A stretch of DNA of 64,000 bases from assembly GCA_963682055.1 (NCBI GenBank), contig OY821744.1, forward strand, positions 30,046,967 through 30,110,966, written 5' to 3'. Shown here piece after piece: positions 21,501-32,217 of this stretch; the stretch's first letter is position 1; each line of letters begins with the position of its first letter. A model generated the notes under the pieces. The model saw only the letters and a list, made by a program, of their open reading frames with translations, made no database searches and was not told the origin of the DNA. The position numbers and the translations under genes are program-made. This DNA comes from Primula veris (lineage: Eukaryota; Streptophyta; Magnoliopsida; Ericales; Primulaceae).

Positions 21501-24107
21501 TTTTGATGATTGTGAGACCTAAGCTTGATTGGTGTTTAATACATATTGGCCTTCTTTTGAATTGGACCTTATTTTGAATTGGGCTTTATTAGTGGGCTCA
21601 TGGACTAAAAAACATTTGCAGCCCAATTCAATGAGAACTTCAATGGTTAGTTAATTGATGACAAACAATGTTCTAAAGATGCACGACGGAATTTAAGTAG
21701 AAGTTGGTCAACTAGCGTCTAATTTCGCTTAATTACCGTCTAATTTACTTAATCTCACTTAATTCTGCATAATTGTTAGCCTTCTAGACTCTCGTCTACC
21801 GTTTAAACTACGCCTAATTTTCGCATAAGCGCCTTTTAGAACAGTGATGAGTTTACCCATACAAAACTTTATTGAGTAAAGGTCTCGGACCGAAACTATA
21901 TTAAGTTCGGATCACGGACCAAATACTAAGCCCAGTTACAGTTTAAATGAGACTTAATTGTTTGAGAGGTTGCCATATGAAACTTTATCGAGTGAAGTTA
22001 TCGGTCCGAAATTAAATTAAATTAAGTTGTTTGGTCAATAAACAGTTGTTAGATCACTCTCTGTTTCTGCTATCTATCACCCATGTCTCGGTTCTTTCGC
22101 TCTCCTATCTCCCTCTCTCTTTGATCATTCTCTATCTCTCTTCCGCTATCTCGTGCACGCTCTCTCTCAGCGCTATCTATTTCTATCGGTTCCATCATTT
22201 AAGCGCGCTCTCTCTTCAACATGACTCTTTTTCTTCCATATCTCTCTCACCTTTGAAGTAAGTACGATTTCTCCTTTTTGTCGAAGATCGGGCCATGAAA
22301 CAGGTCGGTTTTATGTCATGTTACGGCCTATCTGATGGCCGCGAATGACGGATGCAGATCTAGTGGTGGACGGAGGTTTGAGTTTTGAATCGGGGTGTGG
22401 AGGTCGTCATATGACACCAGACCCATTTTTGTTAGAGAGTTTGTAATGTATTTCGTGTTTGGTTTGTATGTGTAAGTATCTGAATGTGAAAGTATGATTG
22501 TATTCCATCTTAATCTGTAATTTGTTAAGAAAATGAAAAAAAAATGTTGCGAAAACTAGTTAAAATGTATAAAACTAATTATTTTTAAGTTTATGTTCGG
22601 ATTTTTTGAGTGTATATATATGTATGTATCTATCTTAGTACATATCACTGGTTGAGATAATTTATTAAGTTTATAAAAAAGATTAAAAAGTCGTGAAAAT
22701 AATATCTCAATTTTCACTCGAACTTAGTAAACTTTGAGAGTATGGATTTGTGTTTCCCCGATGATTTTAAGTTTAGGCCTAGTTCCACCTAATTAGCATA
22801 AAAATATATAAAATTTGCAAAAATCTAAAAAAAACGATGCAAAAATGTTTTTTTTCCTCTAAAAGTAAAGTTGAAACCCCAAAAAGAAAAATGAGGAAAA
22901 AAGTGCAAAAAAATGAGGAAAAGCCGAAAAGTTAAAAAAAAAAAAATTTAAACTCAGAAAAAATCACAAAAATTCCTAAAACGCTAAAAAAATCATTTAT
23001 CGACAGAATTAACTAGTCAAATGACTCTAAAGTAAACATTATGTGTTATTCATATTGTTTCTAAAACACTTGTGATGCCCAATACCTCCGACTACGATGA
23101 TCCAAACCACACCCACGATCTAGCTTCGGCGTTGAGAGGTGAGTGAAAGAGATATGGCAAGACCTCATGAGAGATGGAGAGAATCGAAGAGGTATAGGAC
23201 AAGTATGAGCATAAATCAGGTTTTTTTTTTTTTTTTTTGAAAACGCAAACCAACTGATTAAAGGTCATTGGTTTGGAGCAAATTAATATTCAAAACCAAT
23301 CCACAATAAATCAGTTTGGTTTAATTTTTAATCGGTTTGTAATACATTAGAAATTATCTACATGAATAACCTTGTTACCGGGAGAAAATATTCTTATAAG
23401 AAGGTTATTTCTAAGTAGAGGTTGATATATAAAAAAATACGTAAATAAATGTTCCGTATAATAAAAGGTATACATGTACCTAATTAATTAGCATAAATAT
23501 TCAAGCGACAAATACATGTATCTATGTAACAAGTCAAACACAAATCCAAAATAGTTGAAAAGCCACGAAACTAGTATATTCATAAATTTAAGAAAATTTA
23601 ACTAAGTATATGTGTATTTGGAAAATTAATTACAAGTGTATTTCGAAAGGTGAAAAGTCATCTAAAATTTTATCTAAATTTTTTTGGCTTGACAAGTTTG
23701 AATTATTTTGCCTTCAACAAAGAAGTGTTCACATGGACGAGCTATTACATACTCGCAAGTTAAAGTATATGATGATAAGCAAAAAAATCAAAACAATATT
23801 ACAGACTATATTAGATAAATATTTTAAATTGTTTTAAGTTTAATATAACGACATATATAATTTTACATATTTATGTAATTTATTTATATATGGAGACAAA
23901 TTTGTTAAGGCGGGATCATAAAAATTCATGTAATATTACAATATCGAGGTTATTCTTATTTTAAACTGACCTGAGTTGGAACCGAATATTTTTATTCCTA
24001 TATGGAGTTTATTCCTATATAGAGTATTACTATAGAGATGTTTAGTGTATGCCAATTTAACAACATAATTAGTTACTTGTGTTGCTAAAATTTAACAATA
24101 CTCACTC
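21501..24107. other. Gene-free intergenic DNA
   Basis: No gene is supported. At 21660-21845 a segment bounded by ATGTTCTAAAGATGC and GCGCCTTTTAGAACA looks like an inverted-repeat MITE, but no clear target duplication is seen. At 21850-22020 the phrase ACTTTAT(T/C)GAGT(A/G)AAG occurs twice with flanking GGTCCGAAA-like matches. A CT-rich stretch at 22040-22260 gives a low-complexity ORF and could be a leader of an unrecognised or dead gene. A T run of about 18 is at 23221-23238. Confidence 0.5.
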
Positions 24108-24312
24108 CAGGAACGAAGTCAGCAACTAAAAATGCGGGTGACAAAATATAAACAAAACAATAGATTACATAGAACTTTTGGGGATGCCAATATAATTTTA
24201 TGGGGGTATAAAATGTATAATTTTAAAATATTTGTAATAGAAAAAAATTGCGGTGAGATTTTTAAAATTATGGGATGTCGTGGCACCCATGATCACCACT
24301 TAGCTACCCACT
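24108..24312 (-). mobile_element. Short non-autonomous relative of the adjacent hAT element
   Basis: The left end (CAGGAACGAAGTCAG, then GCGGGTGACAAAATATA) matches the left end of the full hAT at 25294 (CAGGGGCGAAGCCAGG, then GGGGGTGCCAAAATATA). The right end (GGGATGTCGTGGCACCC, then CCACTTAGCTACCCA) matches the full element's right end at 28470-28508. The transposase is missing, leaving about 205 bp. No exact 8-bp target duplication is visible, so it is older than its neighbour. The right border is good to a few bases. The ORF through it is accidental. Confidence 0.75.
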
Positions 24313-25285
24313 CTAACAATAGTTTCAAAAAAGATGTATCTTACTATCGTGACATTTTCTTATATAGCGAATAAGCATAACGGATTATGGACATAAAAGT
24401 TATTATATTTCAAAGATGGTCATAGGAGTTTTTTTTGGTGAAATGTGTAGTACAGGCGTTTTAATGCAAGTAGTCATAGTATAAAGACTTATTTGCAAAT
24501 GATCCGATTGTTCATCTGGTATCTATATTTGTTTGGGTGAATCCAGAATTTTATAATGTGGCCATAATTTTAATATGAATCAATCACATACTTAAATCGA
24601 TTAAAATATATAAAACATAAAAAAAGTGAATAACATACATACACAAAAACGAACAAATCAGATAGTTAAATATAACATACATACACTACATTTACAACCG
24701 CTTACAAATAAAAAGAGAATACAAATTTTCATAATATTTTTGTTAAATATTCATAAGTTTGATTTTTATCCCCACACATATTCTCATAGCTAGCACCAGC
24801 AATATATTTATATGAAACTTATTATTTAGTCTCTACAAAATCCTAAAAATTAGATTTTTAATTTTTTTTGAATATAAATAAAAAATTCAAACAGTTGAAC
24901 AATATACTTTGCACAAATAATTTTTTTCTGATAATATTAAAGAAAATCATCAAATTTCAGCATATTTTCAATAAAAATTAAAGAATAAACCATAAATTAC
25001 TTGATGACGTAATAACTCTTGAGGTAGACGGAGAGGAAAGCCGAGACGGAGATATGTGGTGGGCAAAATAGGTGAGAGATAAATTTATATTAGTACTATT
25101 ACTATAGCCGTTGGAAGTTTTATAATTCGTCAATTCTGTATCCTAATTTAAAGAGACAATACAAAATATTTTTTTTTTATAGTTTATATACTAAAGTTTT
25201 ATATTTAATTAATTATATATTATCACATGAGCATATTCGTAATTTCACACGTGACCCCGTGTCCCCATCCGGTTTGTATTTTACC

Positions 25286-25293
25286 CTCATACT
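25286..25293. repeat. Left target-site duplication of the hAT element
   Basis: CTCATACT, identical to 28509-28516 on the other side. Eight bases is the normal hAT duplication length. Confidence 0.95.
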
Positions 25294-28200
25294 CAGGGGC
25301 GAAGCCAGGATGTGTAAATGGGGGTGCCAAAATATACCAAAAAAAAAAAAAAAGCAACTTAAAATAATAATTTTTCATACTCACCCATAATCTATATACC
25401 CCATTTAAGTGTTGTTGAACAAATACCAAAACATAAACACAAAAACTATTGCAAATAACTAACATGATACCTGATAAAATCAAAAGAAATGAACCCGACG
25501 GCTGCTCGCATTCGCAAATGCATCAATGATAGTTTCCGTGCTAAATTTTGAAGCAATATCTTTCTCAATATACATCATCATACAATCTTCAAGATAATCG
25601 GCTTCCATTTTATTACGAATACTAGTTTTGATGATATTCATAGCTGAAAATGATCTTTCTGCGGTGGCGGTAGAAACGGGAAGAGTAAGCACGAGAACCA
25701 CAATTCTATAAACAAGCTGATATGTTGTAGACCATTTTGTTTCTACCAACCATTGACAAAGCTCGGAAATCGATGATAAATTCTTGTATTCAGGAAGAGA
25801 AATAACACAATTCTCGTAATGTCGAAGTTCCAATTTCAAGTTACTTTTCTCAAACTCCGTAAAGTCCTCCGGATAAAATTTGTCAACAAGTAGACAAATA
25901 TCATCAATTTTGAATATTGAAGAGTGACAATTAGGATTCAAAGTAGAACTAAGAACTAATAATTCCATTACTTGCTCATCAAAGCGACGATTTAGTTCTT
26001 GAATTTGAGAATCTATAGCACGATAGAAAATATCAACTCTATAGCGGTCAAGTACTGAAAAGTAATCACGAGTGGGATCATACCTCGAAGAATATTTTGC
26101 ATTCAAGTTTGGGATATCAATGTTGCGTGATTCACAAAAGAGTTTGACGGTAGCAACCAAATCATCGAATTCATCATCTCTAAGATTTTGAAGAAGGCTT
26201 TTAGTAGATAAAACCATTGAAGTAGCCTTAAGAATGTCTTGAGTTTTAGATTGCAAAGCTAGACAAAGAGAATTCGTGATTCCTAACATTGACTTCATAA
26301 GATGAAGTATAAAGACAAATTCAAAGAAAGTTAATGCCTTATGTGTTGAACGAGCTTCTCCCTTTAGAGAAGTAGGTCCATCTTCATAAATATTAAGTAA
26401 AACCATGCAAGCAGCACTATACATTTTTATCAAGCTAGAAACAGACTTTAGGTGAGAACTCCAGCGAGTATCACCAGGTCGTTGCAGATTACCAATTTGA
26501 TTTAATCCTCTTCCAGTCTCAAGCTCTTCAATGGAAATTAAGAAAGCAATATCATCGGCATGGGCAGCTTTCAACTCATCATTTCTCTTGCATGATGCAC
26601 TAACAATATTCACGATCCGAAGCAATTTAGCAAAAAATCGGTCGACTGGAAGCACTTCTTTTGCTGATGCCACTAATGCTAATTGTAATCGATGTGCGAA
26701 GCAGTGAACATAATAAGCATATGGGCAATCACTTAATATCAAAGCTTGTAGTCCATGAAACTCACCCCGCATGTTACTTGCACCGTCAAATCCTTGTCCC
26801 CGAATATTCCGAATATCGAGATTGTGGTGATTGAGAACTGAGTATATGCTATCTTTTAGTGTCACTGCCATAGTGTTGGGAACATGAACAATACCAAAAA
26901 AACGCTCCCGTAAAACACCATTTTTATCAACAAATCTTATAACTACTGCCATCTGCTCCTTTTTTGACGTATCTCGAGCTTCGTCCACTATAATGCAGAA
27001 TTTAGCATGTCCAATTTCTTCTCGAATCGCCTCTTTCACTTTTATAGAAAAGATATGTAAAATTTCTTTTTGAATATCAGACGACTTGTAAGTGGCATTC
27101 TTTGAAACATTTATCAATGCTTTGGTGGCTTCTTCATTATATGATGCTAATAAATCATAAAACTCAAGGAAATTACCACGGTTGTTTGATGTTGATTTCT
27201 CATCATGCCCTCTGAAAGGCATAGCTTGAAAGGCCAATCTTCGAACCAAGTCAATAGAAATTTTTAAGCGAATGCGATTGTTAAAAACTTGTTCGGCAGA
27301 AAATTTTACAATCACCCTTTCAATATTTTGAGTTGGGTTTTGTATTTCCTTCCATTTATGTTCAGCGGTTCGATGACAAGAATCGGAATTAACACCTTCA
27401 TGCAAACGAAAAGAACAATTTTTCCCGCTATTGACCTTCCTCCAACCATCAAAACCTTCAACAACAAATGCACTATGTCCTGCAAAACTAGACCCATCCG
27501 GAGGCGTAAAAAGGAAACAAGGAAAACAGAAAGCCTTGTTCTTGGCCACTGAATATTCCAACCACGAAAATAAAGCAAACCACGGAGCTTGAAATCTTCG
27601 AGGACGAGCCTTGGCGGATGCAAGAGTATACGGATATTTTTTTCCTAAATCGGGACGATTTGGACCATGTAGAGTTATGTACGCCCTACGAACTTCGTCA
27701 CGCCTATTAATAGGATACTCCCAAATTTTTCTACGTAATCCAGGATCACGCTCTAGCGAATTAATATCAAATTCTACTGTGTCGATTCTTTGAATTTTTG
27801 TTGAAGGACTAGGCGTATCGATTGTCACGTGATCAACACTACTACCAACATTCTCTTCCGTCGGAGAAACATTAGCTCTCTTAAAGAACGAATTTATTTT
27901 AGGTGTCTTTCCCATTTTATACTCGATAAAAATATTAGCGATGCCAGATCTGCAGATTAAAACTCTAAGAGTTAATAGCCTATTTTTTTTTCCCTTTGAG
28001 TACTTTAATCAAACACCTATGGTGCAACATAACATCAATACATATAATAAAAAGAAGCATATTAAAGGAAAAAATAAATAGAAGAGTATACCTTGCCGAG
28101 CCAGAAGGATAGAATTGTAGATGTTTTTTTAATTAAATCTAACCCCAATCAATGCGGTGCACAACAGCACAGAGGAGTGGAGTTTTTCTTTTTTCAACTT

Positions 28201-28508
28201 TGTTTTTTTATTTTGATACACACGCTGACACGCACGAAGAGAAGTGTTGTTGATGTTATTTTTTTTTAATTAAATCTTAAAGAGTCCAATATCAAAGAAA
28301 AATATAATTGGTCTTTCGGCCCAAATTTAATTATTGTGTTTTGGGTTTAAACATTAGCTATAAATATATGTACAAGTAACATATTTTTAGGGGGTGCCAA
28401 ATCTACATCTAAAAAGAAATTGTACTAAAAAAAAATTGCGTCACTTGGGATTTCTAAAATTATGGGGGGTGCCGTGACATCCGATCGTTCCCACTTAGCT
28501 TTCCCATG
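25294..28508 (-). mobile_element. Autonomous hAT DNA transposon (3215 bp)
   Basis: Bounded by exact 8-bp direct repeats CTCATACT. The ends are degenerate inverted repeats: CAGGGGCGAAGCCAGG at the left, and on the other strand CATGGGAAAGCTAAGTGG at the right. CAGGGGCG is a usual hAT end. The single ORF (25480-27915) is an intact-looking transposase. The sub-terminal GGGGGTGCC motif occurs near both ends. The right terminal repeat has several mismatches to the left, which may reduce mobility. A related short element lies 1 kb away at 24108. Confidence 0.95.
25480..27915 (-). CDS. hAT transposase, TTF-type zinc finger / DUF4371 / hAT dimerisation
   Basis: An 811-residue intron-less ORF. The N terminus (MGKTPKINSFFKR) is followed by a TTF-type zinc finger with WFALFSWLEYS and FCFPCFLF (about 105-145), which binds the element ends. 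The DUF4371 part (about 200-430) contains IIVDEARD, RGQGFDGASN and the CFAH motif (C405-H408). The C-terminal dimerisation domain contains TATAERSFSAMN (near 745-760). The likely catalytic triad is Asp311, Asp377 and Glu753, all present. Plant homologues are commonly named zinc finger MYM-type protein 1-like, but that name comes from domesticated animal relatives; here the terminal repeats and target duplication show a transposon gene. No stop or frameshift is seen, so it may be active. Confidence 0.95.
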   Translation of the reverse strand: MGKTPKINSFFKRANVSPTEENVGSSVDHVTIDTPSPSTKIQRIDTVEFDINSLERDPGLRRKIWEYPINRRDEVRRAYITLHGPNRPDLGKKYPYTLASAKARPRRFQAPWFALFSWLEYSVAKNKAFCFPCFLFTPPDGSSFAGHSAFVVEGFDGWRKVNSGKNCSFRLHEGVNSDSCHRTAEHKWKEIQNPTQNIERVIVKFSAEQVFNNRIRLKISIDLVRRLAFQAMPFRGHDEKSTSNNRGNFLEFYDLLASYNEEATKALINVSKNATYKSSDIQKEILHIFSIKVKEAIREEIGHAKFCIIVDEARDTSKKEQMAVVIRFVDKNGVLRERFFGIVHVPNTMAVTLKDSIYSVLNHHNLDIRNIRGQGFDGASNMRGEFHGLQALILSDCPYAYYVHCFAHRLQLALVASAKEVLPVDRFFAKLLRIVNIVSASCKRNDELKAAHADDIAFLISIEELETGRGLNQIGNLQRPGDTRWSSHLKSVSSLIKMYSAACMVLLNIYEDGPTSLKGEARSTHKALTFFEFVFILHLMKSMLGITNSLCLALQSKTQDILKATSMVLSTKSLLQNLRDDEFDDLVATVKLFCESRNIDIPNLNAKYSSRYDPTRDYFSVLDRYRVDIFYRAIDSQIQELNRRFDEQVMELLVLSSTLNPNCHSSIFKIDDICLLVDKFYPEDFTEFEKSNLKLELRHYENCVISLPEYKNLSSISELCQWLVETKWSTTYQLVYRIVVLVLTLPVSTATAERSFSAMNIIKTSIRNKMEADYLEDCMMMYIEKDIASKFSTETIIDAFANASSRRVHFF

Positions 28509-28516
28509 CTCATACT
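28509..28516. repeat. Right target-site duplication of the hAT element
   Basis: CTCATACT, identical to 25286-25293. Confidence 0.95.
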
Positions 28517-29593
28517 GCAACTTTACAGCTCTGCTTATTGTTTCCCCACTTTTCAACTACAGTTTTAGATCATTTAATGTTTATATAAAGATATACAGAC
28601 GTAAAAAACTATATATAGAACAACATACGTATAGTCGTATACTCAATAACAAATGGATTTATGAAAATCTAGTTAGGTACTTCATGTCAAACTGTTGAAC
28701 TTGCCTTTCAGAAGAAAGTATATCAAAAATTGAATACTAACATCATATATTTTTTGTAAGAATAAAAGTAGATATATTTTCCAACACAATTTGTAAACAG
28801 TATTTAAATAGTCTTTTAGCCTTTGGGCATGTACAAAAAAGAGTTTCCTATAAGTATAGAAGAACTATGAATTAATTAATGCAATTAAGTAACTAAATAA
28901 TTTTAATGCATATGCTTGGTAAAGTGAAGTGAAACATAGGAAGAAGAAAGAGACACATAAGCACAACGAAATTGAACAAAGAGAATATAAATCTTAAATA
29001 TTCCAATTAATGGTTCAACAATTCTTTTTGGTTACATGCATGTAAAGTTTTTCTGCACTATATAAGATATTCTTGAAGCAAGGTTTGAAGATCAAAAGAC
29101 AAATAAAGGAGTATATTAAACTATAAGAGAGAACAGATAAGAAATCTGTATACTTAAATCAGCAAATATTATTAGACAAAAAATAGAAAGAAAAAAAAAA
29201 ACAAGGAACAAGCAACTATTCTAATTGTTTTTATTATAGAATCTCCTCCTTAAATTAGAACCCTTGAAATGGAAAGAAAGAAAGAAAATCAGAACCCTTA
29301 TCGTTTTATTAATGAGATTTATATGTTCAACGAGTCTTAATCTGTATATAGCCTTAGCACTAGCCACAATATTTTCCATAATGCTAATTGCACGAATTTG
29401 TACTCGGATCTATACATATATCATGTTCAAGTTATGATGAGTTTGTGTATGTACAGTAATTATAAGATTTAAGAAATTAGTGTAAAGAAAGAGTAAAAAC
29501 TTGGGTGAATTCTACCACCCACTAAAGCATAGAAAACTCCAGAATTTCGAAATCAAGAAACATTCATATAGGAGTAAAAACTTGTGTAAAATA
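28517..29593. other. Gene-free AT-rich DNA
   Basis: About 1.1 kb with no supported gene, no clear terminal repeats and only short AT-driven ORFs. I see nothing of note in it. Confidence 0.5.
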
Positions 29594-29601
29594 TTAGTGA
29601 C

Positions 29602-30049
29602 CATGGCAGAACCAAAATGATATTATTCGGGATCGTGGTGTAAAACAATATGTCGAATAGAAAAAAATAGTTTCTAATACAAAAATAATATTTTATTCTA
29701 TGTTCAATATAACATAAAATAAATACGAAGTCAAGACAAAAAACATTGAACAATAGAATAATTTTTTATGTAATATTGTTTGGAAAAATAAAATGAGTAT
29801 TTAGAAAATTTGGTAATTTTAAAGTAAAAAACAGAAAATTTTAGAAAAAATAAACTAACATGATTTGAACTTCCAACGTTTCACTATCTTATGGTCCAAT
29901 TTTACCATTACACCAGCAACTTTTTTGTTTAAAAAGGAAGAACCATCAATGTATGTATCTCATATTTTTTTTAATTATATATATACAAATAAAATAAAAT
30001 TAAAAATCGTCGTCGGGATGGTCACGAACAACCCCTTTATCCGGCCCTG
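29602..30049. mobile_element. Non-autonomous hAT element (448 bp) with exact target duplication
   Basis: Flanked by identical 8-bp repeats TTAGTGAC at 29594-29601 and 30050-30057. The ends are CATGGCAGAACC at the left and, read on the other strand, CAGGGCCGGATAAAGG at the right: a weak inverted repeat of the CA(T/G)GGC type found in hAT elements. No transposase is present; the ORFs inside are accidental. It differs from the elements at 24108 and 25294. Confidence 0.85.
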
Positions 30050-30310
30050 TTAGTGACTACTCTGTTATATCTAAACTAAGAAACTTTGGAGTCTAAACTC
30101 TGAACACTGTTTTTTTATAGGTAAGTTGGAGTTTAATTTTCCTAACCATGTGCATTCAAATGAGAAAAATATTGATAAATGGTAAGCATGTGCGTAAGGG
30201 GCAAGAAATGTAACTTTAGGGTAAGAATTAACATTTCCAAGCAATTTCCACTCTTAAAGGTGCAGGCCAACTATGCAATGCAAATTTATTATATCTCAAA
30301 CTAACTCAAC

Positions 30311-30440
30311 TCACTTTTTTTGATCTCTACGTATATATAACACCATATTTATTTGGACTATTGGTCACACAATATTGTTCACCTTTTTTGGATTTCTCAA
30401 GTATATAAACACCTTATTTAGTTACACTATTATCTCATCA
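30311..30440 (+). promoter_or_regulatory. Duplicated core promoter upstream of the dehydrogenase gene
   Basis: Two tandem diverged copies of about 60 bp, 70 bases apart. Copy 1 runs from TCACTTTTTTTGATCTCT with GTATATATAACACC at 30331. Copy 2 runs from TCACCTTTTTTGGATTTCT with GTATATAAACACC at 30401. Both contain a TATA box followed by ATTTA...ACTATT. The second TATA (TATATAAA) lies about 105 bases before the ATG at 30508 and is the likelier one used. Which is active cannot be told from sequence. Confidence 0.65.
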
Positions 30441-30507
30441 TCTCTCCTAGGTGTCTCTTTTGCATTACAAGCTAGATTTTTGCCCATCTTTTCTCTCACT
30501 GATCATC

Positions 30508-32217
30508 ATGCCTGCTCAAATACAACTCTTGAACGGCAATAGTCTTCCCTTCAATACTCTCAAAAGGCAATCTTCATATTCAATATTATTGTACATTAGT
30601 TTATTTTATTCACTTTTTTTTTTACCGTATGCGTAGAAATGTTTAATTTTGTAGCCATGCATGGAAGTAATTTAATGTTGGCAACGCCATAATCATACAA
30701 CATAATATTCTAACCGCATAAAAATAAATCTCAATCTCAATCTCATGCACCATCAAAGTTTTTTCAAAACAAAGTTTCTTTAAAAAAAAAAAAACACATT
30801 TCTCCAGTTTGTGTAATTTGTTTGGTTACTGTATTCCGGATGTAATTTATCGCTTTTCGTAGTATTGTAAGACTCTTTGATTCTCTAATAAAAGTTGGTT
30901 CGAGCTTATTAAAAATAAAATAAAAAAAATCTCATCATTAGAATTTAGAATAGTACTTTTAAAGTAGAATATTGCTCATGCATTTTAATTTTTTTTTGGC
31001 TTATCTTGCATTAATAGGATTAGTTAATTACATCACGGGGTATGAAAAGGTCCAATATTAATGTTACTTAAAGAATACGGATCGTTTCACTCACATTTTT
31101 TATCCTGTACCTGTTAAATTTTCTCCCTTTCTTCATACGATCATGATTTTGTAAAGCAGTAGAGACTTAGAAGGTTTTGTAGTTTTTATTATTCCAAGTT
31201 AGATTGGGACACCACTAACGTAAAACGTACGTACGTAAATCGTAAATGCCAACCCTTCCTATTATATATGCAGCTCGTCAAGGCACTGCTTAGCAAATAA
31301 AAGAATATAACGGTGACAAAATGAAAGGTTGAGAAACAAAGATTACTATTGCATAGATGAATGTAAATTAAGACTAACATATTGAAGATAGCTTTTAATT
31401 CAGGCTGGAAGGAAAAGTTGCTATTGTTACCGGTGGCGCTAGAGGCATTGGAGAGGCCACGGCAAGGCTCTTTGTGAAGCATGGGGCTAAAGTAGTAATT
31501 GCAGATATTGAAGACTCGACCGGCTCCATATTAGCCACCTCATTATATCCCTCTGCCATTTTTGTCAAATGCGATGTAACCATAGAACAAGATATCCAAA
31601 ACCTAATCAACTCAACAATCACGCGGTTTGGAAAACTAGACATTCTATTCAACAATGCTGGAGTCTTGGGGAACCAATCGAAGGAAAATAGCATAATGAA
31701 TTTCGACCCCGAAGAGTTTGACAAAATTATGCATGTAAACGTGAAAGGTGCAGCACTAGGGATGAAACACGCGGCACATGCGATGGTGAAGCAGAAGAGC
31801 GGTTGCATCATATCCACCGCCAGTGTGGCGGGTTTAATGGGCGGACTCGGGCCTTATGCCTATACAATGTCTAAACACGCACTTGTAGGATTGACAAAGA
31901 ACGCAGCATGTGAGTTGGGTAAATATGGTATTAGGGTTAATTGTATATCTCCATTCGGGGTTGCGACTACCATGCTTGTAAATGCATGGGGAGAAGAGAG
32001 TGAGAAAGAGGAGTTAAGGGGAGTTACACTGGGAGAAGTGGAAAAAGTGGAGGAAATGGTTAGAGGTATGGGTAACTTAAAATATGTTACACTAAGGGCT
32101 AAAGATATAGCTGAGGCTGCACTTTATCTTGCTAGTGATGAGTCGAGGTATGTGAGTGGTCACAACCTTGTTGTGGATGGAGGTTATACTACCTCTAAGA
32201 ATTGTATAGGCTTGTAA
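30508..32217 (+). CDS. NAD-dependent short-chain dehydrogenase/reductase, SDR110C type
   Basis: Two exons, 30508-30566 and 31404-32217, giving 290 residues. Exon 2 begins after TTTTAATTCAG and needs two bases from exon 1. The only fit is ...CTCAAAAG/GCAATC, a GC donor, rebuilding the KRLEGKVA that family members have here. Motifs: TGGARGIG (29-36, cofactor), Asp54 after the second strand (favours NAD), NNAG (103-106), catalytic Ser160, Tyr173 and Lys177 (YTMSK). Relatives oxidise hydroxyls of terpenoids, lignans or xanthoxin (ABA2, secoisolariciresinol dehydrogenase-like, momilactone A synthase-like, zerumbone synthase-like). The substrate cannot be assigned. The intron size and position match the single early intron of this family. 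Cytosolic; no transit peptide seen. Confidence 0.9.

Noticed and set aside
22031..22261. 76-residue ORF rich in Ser and Leu
   Set aside because: Derived from CT-repeat DNA; no homology recognised and no continuing exon found. It may be a leader of a dead gene but cannot be supported.
24132..24374. 80-residue ORF
   Set aside because: Lies across the short hAT derivative and its terminal repeat; an accident of the element's sequence.
25223..25483. 86-residue ORF after the hAT transposase
   Set aside because: Runs through the transposon end and the target duplication; not a conserved protein.
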